Positions 18,194 to 27,257 of a DNA stretch of 38,092 bases are shown one piece after another. Below the pieces are notes generated by a model. It ran no database searches, had not been told where the DNA came from, and saw only the letters and a program-made list of their open reading frames with translations. The translations under genes and the position numbers were made by a program. Position 1 is the stretch's first letter, and the number at the start of each line of letters is the position of its first letter. Location of the stretch: positions 1-38,092 of the forward strand of contig JABIVD010000036.1 in NCBI GenBank assembly GCA_018667335.1, in the 5' to 3' direction. Source of the DNA: Rhodospirillaceae bacterium (GTDB lineage: Bacteria > Pseudomonadota > Alphaproteobacteria > UBA6615).

Positions 18194-18231
18194 GTCCACA
18201 AAATGGAGTATGAACCCCAATATGTGGACAA
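18194..18231. promoter_or_regulatory. DnaA-box-like inverted pair upstream of gcrA
   Basis: GTCCACA (18194-18200) and TGTGGAC (18223-18229) form a perfect 7-base inverted repeat with 22 bases between. The right copy extended, TGTGGACAA (18223-18231), differs from the canonical DnaA box complement TGTGGATAA at one base; the left copy keeps the TCCACA core. They lie roughly 95-130 bases upstream of the gcrA start. A looser stem, AACCCCAA (18213-18220) with TTGGGGGTT (18255-18263), overlaps the area. Function is inferred. Confidence 0.5.
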
Positions 18232-18280
18232 TCTGTTGATTGAATACCCAGATTTTGGGGGTTTTCGGTTGTACTCGGGG

Positions 18281-19207
18281 TCATTTTCGTGCCCAAGGGC
18301 CGCGGGGCTCAGGTTGAGGGCGCGACCATGGGCCGGTCATTGCTGCACCTGCGGATGTGGGAGTTGTATCAACATTTCCAGACATTTGGCGCAATCGTGC
18401 GACCCGGTTCGCGGTGCTGGGATGGGTCGAAAACAGCCTGTCACGCTTGTGGGCGTGCAGCGGATTGACGATGAACATGTGTGCAGTCGCCGGATTGTGT
18501 TCGGCGGCCTGATTGTCGATCTGCCGTGCTCCGGCCTCGAGCTTCTCCAGCGCGCTTGCCAGCCATTCCGGGTCACCGCAGATCAGCGCCCCTGCCCGGT
18601 CAGCCTGATATTCGCGATTTCGACTGATCGCCATTTGCACCAGCATCGCGGCCAGCGGCGCCAGGATCATCATCGCGATGGTGCCGATCAGGCCGAAAGG
18701 ACTGTTGCGATTGCCGCCGAAGAAAAGCGCAAAATTGGCGAGCATGGATATCGCGCCGGCGAAGGTCGCGGTGATTGTCATGATCAGGGTATCGCGGTTC
18801 TTCACATGCGCGAGCTCATGGGCCATGACCCCGGCAACCTCGCGTTCGTTCATCTGCTTCAGCAGGCCAGACGTCGCGGCCACCGCGGCGTTGCTCGGAC
18901 TGCGACCGGTCGCGAAGGCGTTGGGCTGTGGATTGTCGATGATATAGACACGCGGCACCGGCAGCCCGCCGCGCTCGGCGAGCTGGGCGACGATCCGGTA
19001 CAGCGGGTGGGTCGGATCGTTGAGTTCCCGCGCCCGGTAGTAGCGGAGTACGGCGCTGCCTGAATTCCACCATGCAAACAGGTTTATGGCCGCCGCGACG
19101 ACCAGCGCAATGACGATCCCCTGGGCCCCGGCCAGCAGAAATCCGCCGACCATGAAGATCGCCGTCAGGGCGGCGAGCAGCAGCGCTGTTCGGAAATAAT
19201 TCGACAT
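18281..19207 (-). CDS. htpX: zinc metalloprotease HtpX
   Basis: A 308-residue M48-family inner-membrane protease that takes part in membrane protein quality control. Two N-terminal membrane segments are visible (about 6-27 and 29-47) and two more after the active site (about 143-163 and 172-193). Zinc ligands are HELAH (130-134) and the glutamate in [11 protein letters not shown] (about 199). [20 protein letters not shown] is the family substrate-strand signature. ATG 19207 is preceded by GAAGG at good spacing. An ATG 12 codons upstream and a longer open frame to 19774 exist but run into the divergent gene. The C-terminal ~30 residues (Pro/Gly rich) have no domain. It is divergent from the DUF1674 gene. 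Confidence 0.95.
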   Translation of the reverse strand: MSNYFRTALLLAALTAIFMVGGFLLAGAQGIVIALVVAAAINLFAWWNSGSAVLRYYRARELNDPTHPLYRIVAQLAERGGLPVPRVYIIDNPQPNAFATGRSPSNAAVAATSGLLKQMNEREVAGVMAHELAHVKNRDTLIMTITATFAGAISMLANFALFFGGNRNSPFGLIGTIAMMILAPLAAMLVQMAISRNREYQADRAGALICGDPEWLASALEKLEAGARQIDNQAAEHNPATAHMFIVNPLHAHKRDRLFSTHPSTANRVARLRQMSGNVDTTPTSAGAAMTGPWSRPQPEPRGPWARK

Positions 19208-19312
19208 ACCGGCCTTCGTTGGTCCTCTCGTTGATCCCATCATCCAATGTGGGCGCGTGTGGTTGTCTTGCAATCCCTTGGCAAACCGGGCCGGATCGTC
19301 CATATCAATGCC

Positions 19313-19549
19313 ATGTCCGAAGAACATGACAATCAGTCCCGCGAACGTGCGAACCCTACGCCGCAGTATCGCGTCCGCACGCCGGAGGGTGAGACTGGAA
19401 CACCAAAACCCGCCCAAAATGCGGCGCCAAAGGCCGCGGTGGTGAAACCTGCGGATTCCGGTAAGCCGAAGGAAATCGGCGGCCCCAAGGGTCTGGAGCC
19501 GACCCGGTTCGGCGACTGGGAACGCGACGGGCGCTGCGTCGATTTCTGA
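19313..19549 (+). CDS. DUF1674 / SDHAF4-like protein
   Basis: A 78-residue protein whose last 25 residues, starting [19 protein letters not shown] and ending GRCVDF, are the DUF1674 domain. In mitochondria the homologous Sdh8/SDHAF4 binds flavinylated succinate dehydrogenase subunit A and protects it during complex II assembly; a similar role in this bacterium is inference. The N-terminal ~50 residues are a low-complexity Pro/Lys/Ala linker. ATG 19313 is preferred over the more distant GTG 19247, which would add an extension lying in the divergent htpX upstream region. The exonuclease gene follows after 13 bases. Confidence 0.85.
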   Translation: MSEEHDNQSRERANPTPQYRVRTPEGETGTPKPAQNAAPKAAVVKPADSGKPKEIGGPKGLEPTRFGDWERDGRCVDF

Positions 19550-19562
19550 CGCACCCCCCAAG

Positions 19563-20150
19563 ATGCCCGATACTTTGAAGGACGTGGTGCCCGCATCCGG
19601 GGTGATCGTTATCGCCGATCTGGAATACACGTCGTGGGAAGGTGCCCAGGAAAGTGGCTGGGCCGCGCCGGGCCAGTTTCGCGAGATCGTGCAGATCGGT
19701 GCAGTGCGGGTCGATGCCGGCAACGACTTCGCGGAGCTGGCGAGTTTCTCCGTGCTTGTCCGCCCGATGATCAATCCCGAATTGTCAGCCTATTTCGTGG
19801 ATCTGACGGGCATCACCAGTGCGGAGGTGGCGCAAGCGGGTGTTGAGCTGGCGGACGCGTTATCCGCATTCGCCGCCTTTGCCGGCACGGACGTCATCCT
19901 GTCCCACGGCCGAGACGATCTGGTGATTGGCGAAGATTGTGCATTGAAGGATTTTGAAAACCCATTCGCCGACACGGACTGGCGGGATATCAACCCTCCG
20001 CTCCGCGCGATCACGGGCGAACATCTGATGAGCTCGGAATTGCCTGTGCATTTTGGGGTCGGACCGGTCGAGAATGCACATGATGCGCTCGCCGACGCGC
20101 GGGGACTGGCGCGTATCCTCACGCACCTCCGGAACGATACCCAGCTATAG
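19563..20150 (+). CDS. DEDD-family 3'-5' exonuclease
   Basis: A 195-residue single-domain exonuclease of the RNase T / KapD / DnaQ-like superfamily. ExoI is [12 protein letters not shown] (Asp19, Glu21), ExoII is in [10 protein letters not shown] (Asp118 region), and ExoIII is [14 protein letters not shown] (His173, Asp178), giving a complete DEDDh set for two-metal hydrolysis. [12 protein letters not shown] and YFVDLTGIT are also typical of the fold. The substrate (small RNA, DNA end or other) cannot be told. It follows the DUF1674 gene by 13 bases and converges on the ABM-fold gene with a 13-base gap. Confidence 0.85.
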   Translation: MPDTLKDVVPASGVIVIADLEYTSWEGAQESGWAAPGQFREIVQIGAVRVDAGNDFAELASFSVLVRPMINPELSAYFVDLTGITSAEVAQAGVELADALSAFAAFAGTDVILSHGRDDLVIGEDCALKDFENPFADTDWRDINPPLRAITGEHLMSSELPVHFGVGPVENAHDALADARGLARILTHLRNDTQL

Positions 20151-20163
20151 AAATTGTGGCGGC

Positions 20164-20454
20164 CTAGGCCCGTGGAATCTCTGCCACCATGTCGAGCATC
20201 CGGCCCTTTGGCCCGAACTCGCCGAGCACCTCGCCGATCTTTTCGGCGTTGGAATCTCGGAAGTCGATGAAGTGTTGGTGGGTGTCCCAGCGCATATAGT
20301 TGAGCACCGTACCGGTCGCCGCTTCGACGTGGATTGTCGCGCCATGGAACTCCGGCTGGGCCGCAACGAGGGTGCCGGTGATCGCTTTCAGCGCGGCGAC
20401 GCAGGCGTCGACCCGTTCGGGCCCGACGGCGAATTCAACCATCACAATCTGCAT
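20164..20454 (-). CDS. small antibiotic biosynthesis monooxygenase (ABM) fold protein
   Basis: A 96-residue dimeric alpha/beta-barrel type protein: IVMVEFAVGPERVDACVAAL starts the fold, and VLNYMRWDTHQHFIDFRDS is the typical second half with an aromatic and a His. Members include quinol monooxygenases (YgiN) and heme-degrading enzymes, but most small ones are uncharacterised. The ATG at 20454 overlaps the stop of the large membrane protein (TGATG), so it is translationally coupled to it. An in-frame GTG three bases earlier is less likely because it would sit directly on the AAGGAG. Its cofactor and substrate are unknown. Confidence 0.8.
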   Translation of the reverse strand: MQIVMVEFAVGPERVDACVAALKAITGTLVAAQPEFHGATIHVEAATGTVLNYMRWDTHQHFIDFRDSNAEKIGEVLGEFGPKGRMLDMVAEIPRA

Positions 20455-22541
20455 CACTCCTTATCCTCATCTGTTTGATCGGATGACATGTCCGGTTTGC
20501 GCGTGTTGGTGCGCAGCCGGTCGAAATCGAAAATGGTCGAGTCGTTGCGTGTGAATACGGGTCCGTCAGATTCGGGGCGATTTGCGGACTTGGGACGGTT
20601 GGCGGGCGGTTTTTCTTTTTCTTCCGCTTTTTTCTCTGCAGACGGCACCCTGTCCTCCACAGGTAACACCCTGTCTGGCGCCGGCCTGGGTGCGTTTTCA
20701 TCTTCGGAGGCGGTTGGCGTTGCGGGCGCGCCGTTCGATGCCGACTCGTCATTGACGACCGTGGCGCCGAGCTTTTCCCAATCAATACGGGTTTCCTGAA
20801 CCGCTTCGTGTCGCGCGCTCGGCTCCTGCGGCGTCGGTGTGGTGCGTTTTTCGGGGGCTGGCCGCGGTGGTTCGGGCCTCTCCGCTGCCGGGGTGGTCTC
20901 CTGTGTCAGGGGTTCCGCCGGTGTGTCACGGGTGCCGCGTTTGCGTCGCCAAGGCAGCCGTCCGGCGGACCTGGCCGGAGGCTCTTCCCGCGCGTCGTGC
21001 ACCACGGGTTCATGCAACGAGGGCGGGGGTGCGTCCGGTGTTTCGGACATGAGGGGTTCATGCACCGGAGCCGGAGGCTCTTCCGGCGTGTCGTGTGTGA
21101 CAGGTTCATGCACCGGCGGGCGCGGCGCGCGAGATTGACTGGCCTCCGGGGTCACCTCGATCGGTTCGTCGTCGAATGCCGTGGCGGCATCGAAGCCTGG
21201 TTCCTCATGCTTGTCATAATCGGCAAGTTCGGCGGGATCCAGGGCGGCGAAATCGGCCGAGGGCGCCGGGGTTGGTACATTGTGCCGGCGTCGTCCGAAC
21301 ATCGTTCCCAACGTGACCAAAACCAGCGCCGCACCAAGAAGCACGGTAGCGAGCCACATTTCGGGGATCGGCAGGAGCGGCATGGCCGCCGGTGCGCCGA
21401 TCCGTGCGACGAGCACCGTGATCAGCAGGATCGTCGCCAATACGCCGATGCCGACCTCGACGATCGCGAGCCAAATCATCGCAAACGAGGCGCCGAGCAT
21501 GGCCATGGCCGCACATGTCAGAACCAGCAGTACTAGCTGCCCTTGTGTATAGGGCCACACAAATACGCCCAGCGTGCCGGCCGTCGGAGCGAACATGATG
21601 TCGGTGGCAGCCATCAGGCCGGTGGTGATGAATATGAAGACTATGGTGGTCCCCAGGACATGCTGACGGCGCCGGGGACCGAATATGCGTGCGATGACGA
21701 AACCACCGAGCCCAAGACAAATTGTCGCGACGATGGTCGATTCGACTCCAAAACCTTCGAGTGGGCTTTTGCGGGCGAAATCACCCAGGTAGATCGTTGC
21801 GGCGTGCCCGGCGAGTGCCATCGCGATCAGCAGTGCATAGATTTGTGGACCCGTGAGTACGAACCCCAATGCATCGCGCGCATCGGCGCGCAGCTCCGCA
21901 GAGAAGAGAGCATTCGGTCGCCCGCCGCGGGCGCGGCCCATCGCCCGGAACAGGCTGAGCACGAGAAGGACCGTCAGGACGATCGCCAGCCAGCCCATCG
22001 GTTCGATCACGTCCAATCCACCCAGGTCCGTCAGCGCCGCGATGCGGTCTTCGGTCTCCGGGCGTGTCAACAGGCCGATGAGGGCGACCATGAGAAAGGG
22101 GCCGAGGATGAGGCCCGGCATGCCGGCGGCAATCTGTCGATGGGAGCCGTAGTGGCCGAGTACCAAAATCGGTAACACCAGCAGGGCGCCGGCGGCCAGG
22201 TTCAGGGCCGTGCGCCCCCATGAGAATGCCAGCGGCGATCCGATGGCCAGCATCGCCGCAACGGCGACAACAATCGAGAGTACGGCCAGAAACATGGCCT
22301 TGCGCCCGCCGATAACATAGGCCACCAGCAGGCCGATGATGCTGCCCGCGATGATGGAGCCCGGCTGTGCCTCGAGAGAAAGCGAGACGGCCGCGCCGCC
22401 GGGGGCAATTGCTCCGTTCCCTGCGAGTGAAATCGACAGGAACTGCAACACGGGAATCAGCGCTGCCGGGAGCGCGACCAAAAGGACGAGAGAAATCAGC
22501 GGCAAGCGCACGTGCGCGGTGTCATCGGGCTCGTATGTCAC
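20454..22541 (-). CDS. uncharacterised polytopic membrane protein with long disordered C-terminal tail
   Basis: I do not recognise this 695-residue protein. Residues 13 to about 415 hold roughly 12 hydrophobic segments (for example 13-40, 62-79, 83-101, 141-158, 183-200, 234-254, 268-287, 296-318, 334-358, 360-380, 395-415) with short polar loops, as in a transporter or membrane scaffold. Residues 416-695 are rich in Pro, Glu, Ala and Arg and look disordered. They contain three 16-residue repeats (477-524) starting V/L-H-E-P and a basic patch LPWRRKRGTR. A short hydrophobic-acidic motif near the end, STIFDFDRLR, could be a binding peptide. It lies 36 bases downstream of acs and is coupled to the ABM-fold gene. 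Function is unknown. Confidence 0.8.
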   Translation of the reverse strand: MTYEPDDTAHVRLPLISLVLLVALPAALIPVLQFLSISLAGNGAIAPGGAAVSLSLEAQPGSIIAGSIIGLLVAYVIGGRKAMFLAVLSIVVAVAAMLAIGSPLAFSWGRTALNLAAGALLVLPILVLGHYGSHRQIAAGMPGLILGPFLMVALIGLLTRPETEDRIAALTDLGGLDVIEPMGWLAIVLTVLLVLSLFRAMGRARGGRPNALFSAELRADARDALGFVLTGPQIYALLIAMALAGHAATIYLGDFARKSPLEGFGVESTIVATICLGLGGFVIARIFGPRRRQHVLGTTIVFIFITTGLMAATDIMFAPTAGTLGVFVWPYTQGQLVLLVLTCAAMAMLGASFAMIWLAIVEVGIGVLATILLITVLVARIGAPAAMPLLPIPEMWLATVLLGAALVLVTLGTMFGRRRHNVPTPAPSADFAALDPAELADYDKHEEPGFDAATAFDDEPIEVTPEASQSRAPRPPVHEPVTHDTPEEPPAPVHEPLMSETPDAPPPSLHEPVVHDAREEPPARSAGRLPWRRKRGTRDTPAEPLTQETTPAAERPEPPRPAPEKRTTPTPQEPSARHEAVQETRIDWEKLGATVVNDESASNGAPATPTASEDENAPRPAPDRVLPVEDRVPSAEKKAEEKEKPPANRPKSANRPESDGPVFTRNDSTIFDFDRLRTNTRKPDMSSDQTDEDKE
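20970..21113 (-). repeat. three 48-base in-frame repeats encoding 16-residue HEP units
   Basis: The tail of the membrane protein has units VHEPVTHDTPEEPPAP, VHEPLMSETPDAPPPS and LHEPVVHDAREEPPAR, exactly 16 residues each. The DNA keeps recognisable copies of the segment GGTTCATGCA at each unit start, so this is a diverged tandem duplication. Confidence 0.85.
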
Positions 22542-22577
22542 AACAATGCCTACATACCTTTGTATGTTCGGGTCGGG

Positions 22578-24521
22578 CTACCTGTTCTGTCGATTGTCGA
22601 CAAGATCGTCGACCACGGTTGGATCCGCAAGGGTGGATGTATCGCCAAGCTGGTCATGTTCGTTGGCGGCAATCTTGCGCAGAATCCGGCGCATGATCTT
22701 GCCCGACCGGGTCTTGGGCAGTGCAGGTGCCCATTGCAGGAGGTCCGGTGTCGCGATGGGTCCGATTTCCTTGCGCACGAACTTGATCAGCTCGTCACGC
22801 AGCGCGTCGTTGGTCTCGACGCCCGCCTTGAGCGTCACATAGGCGTAAATGCCCTGGCCCTTGATGTCGTGGGGATAGCCGACGACTGCGGCTTCGGCGA
22901 CATCGTCATGCTCGACCAGTGCGCTCTCGACTTCGGCCGTGCCCATGCGGTGACCCGAGACGTTGATGACGTCGTCGACACGACCGGTGATCCAGTAGTA
23001 ACCATCTTCGTCGCGGCGGCAGCCGTCGCCGGTAAAGAACAGGCCGGGATAGGCCGTGAAATAAGTCTCGGCGAAGCGTTTGTGATCGCCATAGACCGTA
23101 CGCATCTGGCCGGGCCAGCTGCCGTCTATGCACAATATGCCCTCGCACGCGCCCTCGAGCTCTTTGCCTTCGGCATCGACGATGACGGGACGGATACCAA
23201 AAAAGGGCAATGTCGCCGAACCCGGCTTCAGCATCGTTGCGCCGGGCAGCGGCGTCAGCAGGATGCCGCCGGTCTCCGTCTGCCACCACGTGTCCACGAT
23301 CGGGCAACGGTCATCGCCGACCACCTGGTGATACCAGTGCCAGGCCTCCGGGTTGATCGGTTCGCCGACCGTGCCCAGCAGGCGGATCGACTTGCGCGAC
23401 GTCTTCTTCACCGGCTCGTCGCCCTCGCGCATCAGCGCGCGGATCGCCGTCGGTGCCGTGTAGTAGATGTTGACCTGATGCTTGTCGCAGACTTCCCAGT
23501 GGCGTGACGCGTCCGGGTAGTTCGGCAGCCCCTCGAAGATCAGGGTCGTGGCGCCGTTCGCCAATGGTCCGTACACGATATAGCTGTGGCCGGTGATCCA
23601 GCCGCAGTCGGCAGTGCACCAGTAGACGTCACCGTCGTGATAGTCGAAGACATACTGGTGGGTCATCGACGCGTAGACCATGTAGCCGCCGGTCGTGTGC
23701 AGCACGCCCTTCGGTTTGCCGGTCGAGCCCGAAGTGTAGAGGATGAACAGCGGATCCTCCGCGCTCATCGGTTCGGGCGGACAGTCGGCCGACTGCGCTT
23801 CGCAGAGTTCGTGGTACCAGACGTCGCGGCCCTCGACCCAGTTGATGTCGGCGCCTGTGCGTTTGACCACGACGACCTTGTCGATGTGCTCGACCGTGAG
23901 CTTCTCGATTGCCTGATCCACATTGTCCTTGAGCGGAATTGTGCGGCCGCCGCGCAGTCCCTCGTCCGAAGTGATGACAAAGGAGGATTCACAGTCGTGG
24001 ATACGTCCCGCGATTGAGTCCGGCGAGAACCCGCCGAACACGACGGAATGCACGGCGCCGATCCGCGCGCACGCCAGCATGGCGACGGCGATCTCGGGAA
24101 TCATCGGCAGGTAAATGGTAACTCGGTCGCCCTTTTTGACGCCGAGCGACTTCAGTCCATTGGCGAACCGGCAGACGCGTTCGTACAGGTCGTTGTAGGT
24201 CAGCTTGGCGTCGTCCTTGGGGTCATCGCCTTCCCAGATGATTGCCGTCTGGTCGCCGCGCGTTGCCAGGTGACGGTCGAGGCAGTTCGCCGACGCGTTC
24301 AGCACGCCGTCGTAATACCATTTCACATGCAGGTCGGCGGTATCGTAGGAGACATCCTGAATCTGGGTGTAGGGCTTGATCCAGTCGAGACGCTTGCCTT
24401 CGTCGCCCCAGAAACCTTCCGGGTCGTCGATCGAGCGTTTGTACATTTCCTGATATTTTGCGTCGTCGGCCCAGGCGCGGTTCGCCCATTCGTCCGAGAC
24501 GGGAAACTTTTCGCGGAACAT
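22578..24521 (-). CDS. acs: acetyl-CoA synthetase
   Basis: A 647-residue AMP-forming acetyl-CoA synthetase, converting acetate, ATP and CoA to acetyl-CoA in the cytoplasm. Motifs are the P-loop-like [20 protein letters not shown], the acetate-pocket stretch [26 protein letters not shown], and the hinge segment [17 protein letters not shown]. The C-terminal [14 protein letters not shown] contains the catalytic, acetylation-controlled lysine (Lys608, equivalent to Salmonella Lys609). The length is canonical. The start ATG follows GGGGGAG. A 175-base gap separates it from the Rieske gene upstream; the membrane protein gene follows after 36 bases. Confidence 0.97.
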   Translation of the reverse strand: MFREKFPVSDEWANRAWADDAKYQEMYKRSIDDPEGFWGDEGKRLDWIKPYTQIQDVSYDTADLHVKWYYDGVLNASANCLDRHLATRGDQTAIIWEGDDPKDDAKLTYNDLYERVCRFANGLKSLGVKKGDRVTIYLPMIPEIAVAMLACARIGAVHSVVFGGFSPDSIAGRIHDCESSFVITSDEGLRGGRTIPLKDNVDQAIEKLTVEHIDKVVVVKRTGADINWVEGRDVWYHELCEAQSADCPPEPMSAEDPLFILYTSGSTGKPKGVLHTTGGYMVYASMTHQYVFDYHDGDVYWCTADCGWITGHSYIVYGPLANGATTLIFEGLPNYPDASRHWEVCDKHQVNIYYTAPTAIRALMREGDEPVKKTSRKSIRLLGTVGEPINPEAWHWYHQVVGDDRCPIVDTWWQTETGGILLTPLPGATMLKPGSATLPFFGIRPVIVDAEGKELEGACEGILCIDGSWPGQMRTVYGDHKRFAETYFTAYPGLFFTGDGCRRDEDGYYWITGRVDDVINVSGHRMGTAEVESALVEHDDVAEAAVVGYPHDIKGQGIYAYVTLKAGVETNDALRDELIKFVRKEIGPIATPDLLQWAPALPKTRSGKIMRRILRKIAANEHDQLGDTSTLADPTVVDDLVDNRQNR

Positions 24522-24666
24522 GGCGCGTACTCCCCCTTGTGATCAAATTGTCCGACGTTTGCGCCTGCCCTGCAACGGTGGGCCCGGTGCAGCCAGGTTC
24601 GTTGCGGCGCATTATCGGGAAATCAGTGCGGCCAGACAACCGCAAGGCGTCAGCGTCCCTCTCGTT

Positions 24667-24696
24667 CTTTGGGGCGAGCCAAGCCTTTGGGGCGAG
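24667..24696. repeat. 12-base direct repeat in the acs upstream gap
   Basis: CTTTGGGGCGAG occurs at 24667-24678 and again at 24685-24696, period 18, directly after the Rieske gene stop (minus strand). The rest of the 175-base gap shows only a weak CTGCA/TGCAG dyad. Confidence 0.7.
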
Positions 24697-25089
24697 TTAG
24701 GCGCCGAAGAGAACCATCCCGTCGTCGTCGATCATCACCGGCAGCTGGGTCAGCGACTTGCCGACACATGGCCCCTTCACGCAATACCCATCGTCCTTGC
24801 GGAACATGGCCCAATGGGTCGAGCACTGGATCAGTTTGCGATCCACGTCGAGAAAGGTGTCGGGTTTAAACTCGAGAGATATGCCCTGATGAGGACAGAC
24901 ATTCATGTAGCAATACAGCGCACCGTCTTCGTCGCCGGGGACAATGAAGATCGGCATCTTCGCGTCGGGTTTGTCCTTGAAGATGCGCTGCAGGACAAAG
25001 CCCTTGCCGGCTTCGCCGATTTCATCGACATGACACAGGACGCGGCGGTTGCCGCGCATCACCGGGGTGTCTGAATCTGTCTCGGTCAT
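24697..25089 (-). CDS. Rieske [2Fe-2S] domain protein
   Basis: A 130-residue protein that is essentially one Rieske domain. Cluster ligands are Cys65 and His67 in NVCPHQGISLEF and Cys89 and His92 in IQCSTHWAMFRKDDGYC; GPCVGKSL resembles the Pro-loop. No oxygenase catalytic domain or membrane anchor is attached, so it is a small ferredoxin-like electron carrier or a stand-alone Rieske protein of unknown partner. The gene is 15 bases downstream of the EVE-domain gene in the same orientation, suggesting co-transcription. Confidence 0.9.
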   Translation of the reverse strand: MTETDSDTPVMRGNRRVLCHVDEIGEAGKGFVLQRIFKDKPDAKMPIFIVPGDEDGALYCYMNVCPHQGISLEFKPDTFLDVDRKLIQCSTHWAMFRKDDGYCVKGPCVGKSLTQLPVMIDDDGMVLFGA

Positions 25090-25104
25090 GGTCGCGTTGA
25101 CTGT

Positions 25105-25518
25105 CTACGGTTTCACGCCGGCCATGCGGCACACTTCGCGCCATTCGGCGGCGGCCACCGGCTGCACCGACAGGCGCGAATTGTTGACGAGCACCATGTC
25201 GGCGAGTTTTGGGTTCGACTTGACGTTGGCGAGCGTGATCGGGGTCTCGACCGGTTTCACGGTCTTGATGTCGACCATGCCGAAGCGGCCGGACTCGTCC
25301 GTATGATCAGGGTAGTGCGTGCGCACCACCTCTACGATGCCGACGACCTGCTTCTCGTTCACGGAATGATAGAAGAAGCCTTTGTCGCCAACCTTCATGG
25401 CCTTCATGTTGTTGTTGGCCTGGTAGTTGCGGACTCCGTCCCAATGCTCGGTGCCCTTCTTGACCTGGTCGTCCCATGACCAGGCACCCGGTTCAGATTT
25501 GAAAAGCCAGTAGGCCAT
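25105..25518 (-). CDS. EVE domain-containing protein
   Basis: A 137-residue single EVE domain, related to human THYN1 and the PUA/YTH folds that bind modified nucleic acid bases. The N-terminus MAYWLFKSEPGAWSWDDQV is the classic signature. GVRNYQANNNMKAMKVGDKG and FFYHSVNEKQVVGIVEV follow. The natural ligand in bacteria is not settled: modified cytosine or tRNA bases have been proposed for the family. It lies between gpsA (75 bases) and the Rieske gene (15 bases), all on the minus strand. Confidence 0.93.
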   Translation of the reverse strand: MAYWLFKSEPGAWSWDDQVKKGTEHWDGVRNYQANNNMKAMKVGDKGFFYHSVNEKQVVGIVEVVRTHYPDHTDESGRFGMVDIKTVKPVETPITLANVKSNPKLADMVLVNNSRLSVQPVAAAEWREVCRMAGVKP

Positions 25519-25593
25519 GGCAATTGTCCTTCGTTCGATCTCGCAGTTTCAAATGACACCTTCTCAATACAGGGCAGCTGGACGGTGTGCCAG

Positions 25594-26580
25594 TCAGCCC
25601 TCGGCGCGCAGCGGTCGCGCCAGGATGTCGGTGATGGTCTCGTCCACGCTGGCGCCATCATGGAGGATCGCGCTGACCGCCGCGCAAATCGGCATCTCGA
25701 CCCCGAGCGCCTTCGCGCGGGTGAGAACGGCGGGTGCGGTGGTGGCACCCTCGGCGACGGACGCCTTTCCGGCGATCGCGTCGGCATAGGAGGCGCCCGA
25801 ACCCAGCGCTTCGCCGAGCGTGTAATTGCGTGACGCCGTCGAAGTGCAGGTCAGTGTCAGATCGCCGAGACCCGACAGGCCCATCAATGTGCGGGAGTCC
25901 GCGTTGAGTGCGGCGGCGAAGCGGGCGATCTCGGCGAGGCCGCGGGCGATCACGGCGGCGCGTGCGTTCTGTCCGAGTGCGCGTCCTTCGACGATGCCGC
26001 AGGCGATGGCGATCACATTCTTGATCGCGCCGCCGACCTCGGCGCCGACCAGATCGTTCGACGTGTAGGGCCGGAATGAAGGCGTGCCGAGCGCGGTTGC
26101 CAGCCGGGTGGCTGTGTTGGCGTCGGCACAGGCAAGCGTGACAGCGGTCGGCAGCCCACGCGCCACCTCGGCGGCGAAGGTTGGGCCCGACAGCACCGCG
26201 AGTTCTGCACCCGGCGCGGCTTCCGCCGCCACTTCGTTCATCAGTTTGCCGGTGTCGAGCTCGATGCCTTTTGAACAGATGATCATCGGTGTTCCCGACG
26301 CCGGTGCAATCGCGGCCAAGGTGGGGCGCAGGAACTGGGCCGGGGTCACCATCACGATCGCATCGGCACCGTCGGCGGCATGCGCGAGATTGTCGGTTGC
26401 CTCGATCGCCGGGTCGAGCTCGATGCCGGGCAGGAAAACCCTGTTCTCGTGATCTGCGTTGATTGCGGCGGCGGTTTCGGCCTCGTGCGCATGGAGCACC
26501 ACATCGCGCCCGGCGCGCCGCGCCACGGCGGCGAGGGCAGTCCCCCAGGCGCCGGCTCCGATCACGGTTATCCGTTGCAT
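25594..26580 (-). CDS. gpsA: NAD(P)H-dependent glycerol-3-phosphate dehydrogenase
   Basis: A 328-residue enzyme reducing dihydroxyacetone phosphate to sn-glycerol 3-phosphate for phospholipid synthesis. The dinucleotide-binding loop is ITVIGAGAWGTALA (4-17). IICSKGIELDTG, AVLSGPTFAAEVARGLPTA and EVGGAIKNVIAIACGI (catalytic Lys187) follow, with GLSGLGDLTLTCTSTASRNY near the substrate site. ATG 26580 has GGAG six bases ahead; the in-frame GTG at 26583 is discounted. The stop of the oxygenase-like gene upstream is 9 bases away. Confidence 0.97.
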   Translation of the reverse strand: MQRITVIGAGAWGTALAAVARRAGRDVVLHAHEAETAAAINADHENRVFLPGIELDPAIEATDNLAHAADGADAIVMVTPAQFLRPTLAAIAPASGTPMIICSKGIELDTGKLMNEVAAEAAPGAELAVLSGPTFAAEVARGLPTAVTLACADANTATRLATALGTPSFRPYTSNDLVGAEVGGAIKNVIAIACGIVEGRALGQNARAAVIARGLAEIARFAAALNADSRTLMGLSGLGDLTLTCTSTASRNYTLGEALGSGASYADAIAGKASVAEGATTAPAVLTRAKALGVEMPICAAVSAILHDGASVDETITDILARPLRAEG

Positions 26581-26589
26581 CACCAGCTC

Positions 26590-27231
26590 CTAACTCAGAT
26601 TGATCGCGACGGAAATTCGGGTGCCGTCGCCGAAATAGGGGCGCACGGCATGGGAGACCCAGGACGGGAACATCAGAACGGTTCCGGGCATAGGGCTGAT
26701 CGATTCGCTGGCGCCGAACGCCGCGCCGCCGGGCACGTTGGGAACCAGTTCGGGCCGGAACATGGCCGGTGCGACCCCGCGCGGATCCTGGAGTTCGAAC
26801 TGGCCCCCCAGCGAGGGGTCGTTGGCAGCGCCACCATCGTCGACATAATAGACCGCCGACCAGACGCAGCCCGGATGGGTGTGGAATTCGTTGCCGTGTC
26901 CCGATCGGTTGACGTTCGCCCAGGCGTTCGTGCGCCATGTCTGGGGTGCCGCCTTGCCGTGACGGTCAATGGTCAGCGTGTCGGCCATGTGCCGCACGAA
27001 AGACAGAAGATATGACGCGGCCTCGCCGCCCCAATCTGCCATGTCCCAGGTCGATTGCCAGCCGCCGAGGTTGGAATGTGCGGTTGAGGGTTCCTGCTCC
27101 GCGCGGGCGAGGATCGTCTCGCGCAGCGCCGCGCTGATGCGCATGTTCTCAGGCAAGGTTACGACCGCAACGGGCGTCGCAAACAGTGGCTGGATATCGA
27201 TCTTGGTGCTCGGTGTCGCGTCCGTGGCCAT
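26590..27231 (-). CDS. TIGR02466-type putative 2OG-Fe(II) oxygenase
   Basis: A 213-residue protein matching the TIGR02466 group of predicted 2-oxoglutarate/iron oxygenases. FATPVAVVTLPE is the usual N-terminal strand. AWANVNRSGHGNEFHTHPG carries the HxH-type metal motif, followed by VWSAVYYVDDGG. The distal His is in MFPSWVSHAVRPYFGDGTR, and the Arg in RISVAINLS would bind 2-oxoglutarate. ATG 27231 has GAGAG nearby; the longer open frame to 27543 lies inside tsaD and is rejected. It sits between tsaD and gpsA, two universal genes. The substrate is unknown; a protein or small-molecule hydroxylase is possible. Confidence 0.85.
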   Translation of the reverse strand: MATDATPSTKIDIQPLFATPVAVVTLPENMRISAALRETILARAEQEPSTAHSNLGGWQSTWDMADWGGEAASYLLSFVRHMADTLTIDRHGKAAPQTWRTNAWANVNRSGHGNEFHTHPGCVWSAVYYVDDGGAANDPSLGGQFELQDPRGVAPAMFRPELVPNVPGGAAFGASESISPMPGTVLMFPSWVSHAVRPYFGDGTRISVAINLS

Positions 27232-27257
27232 GATGTTTCTCTCCCGGCGCGCGCAGC

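Noticed and set aside
17816-19063. 415-codon open frame on the plus strand
   Set aside because: Runs antisense through gcrA and htpX and across the gcrA regulatory region; no recognisable protein.
25658-26938. 426-codon open frame on the minus strand
   Set aside because: Same strand but another frame of gpsA and the oxygenase-like gene; extremely Arg-rich product, a typical shadow.
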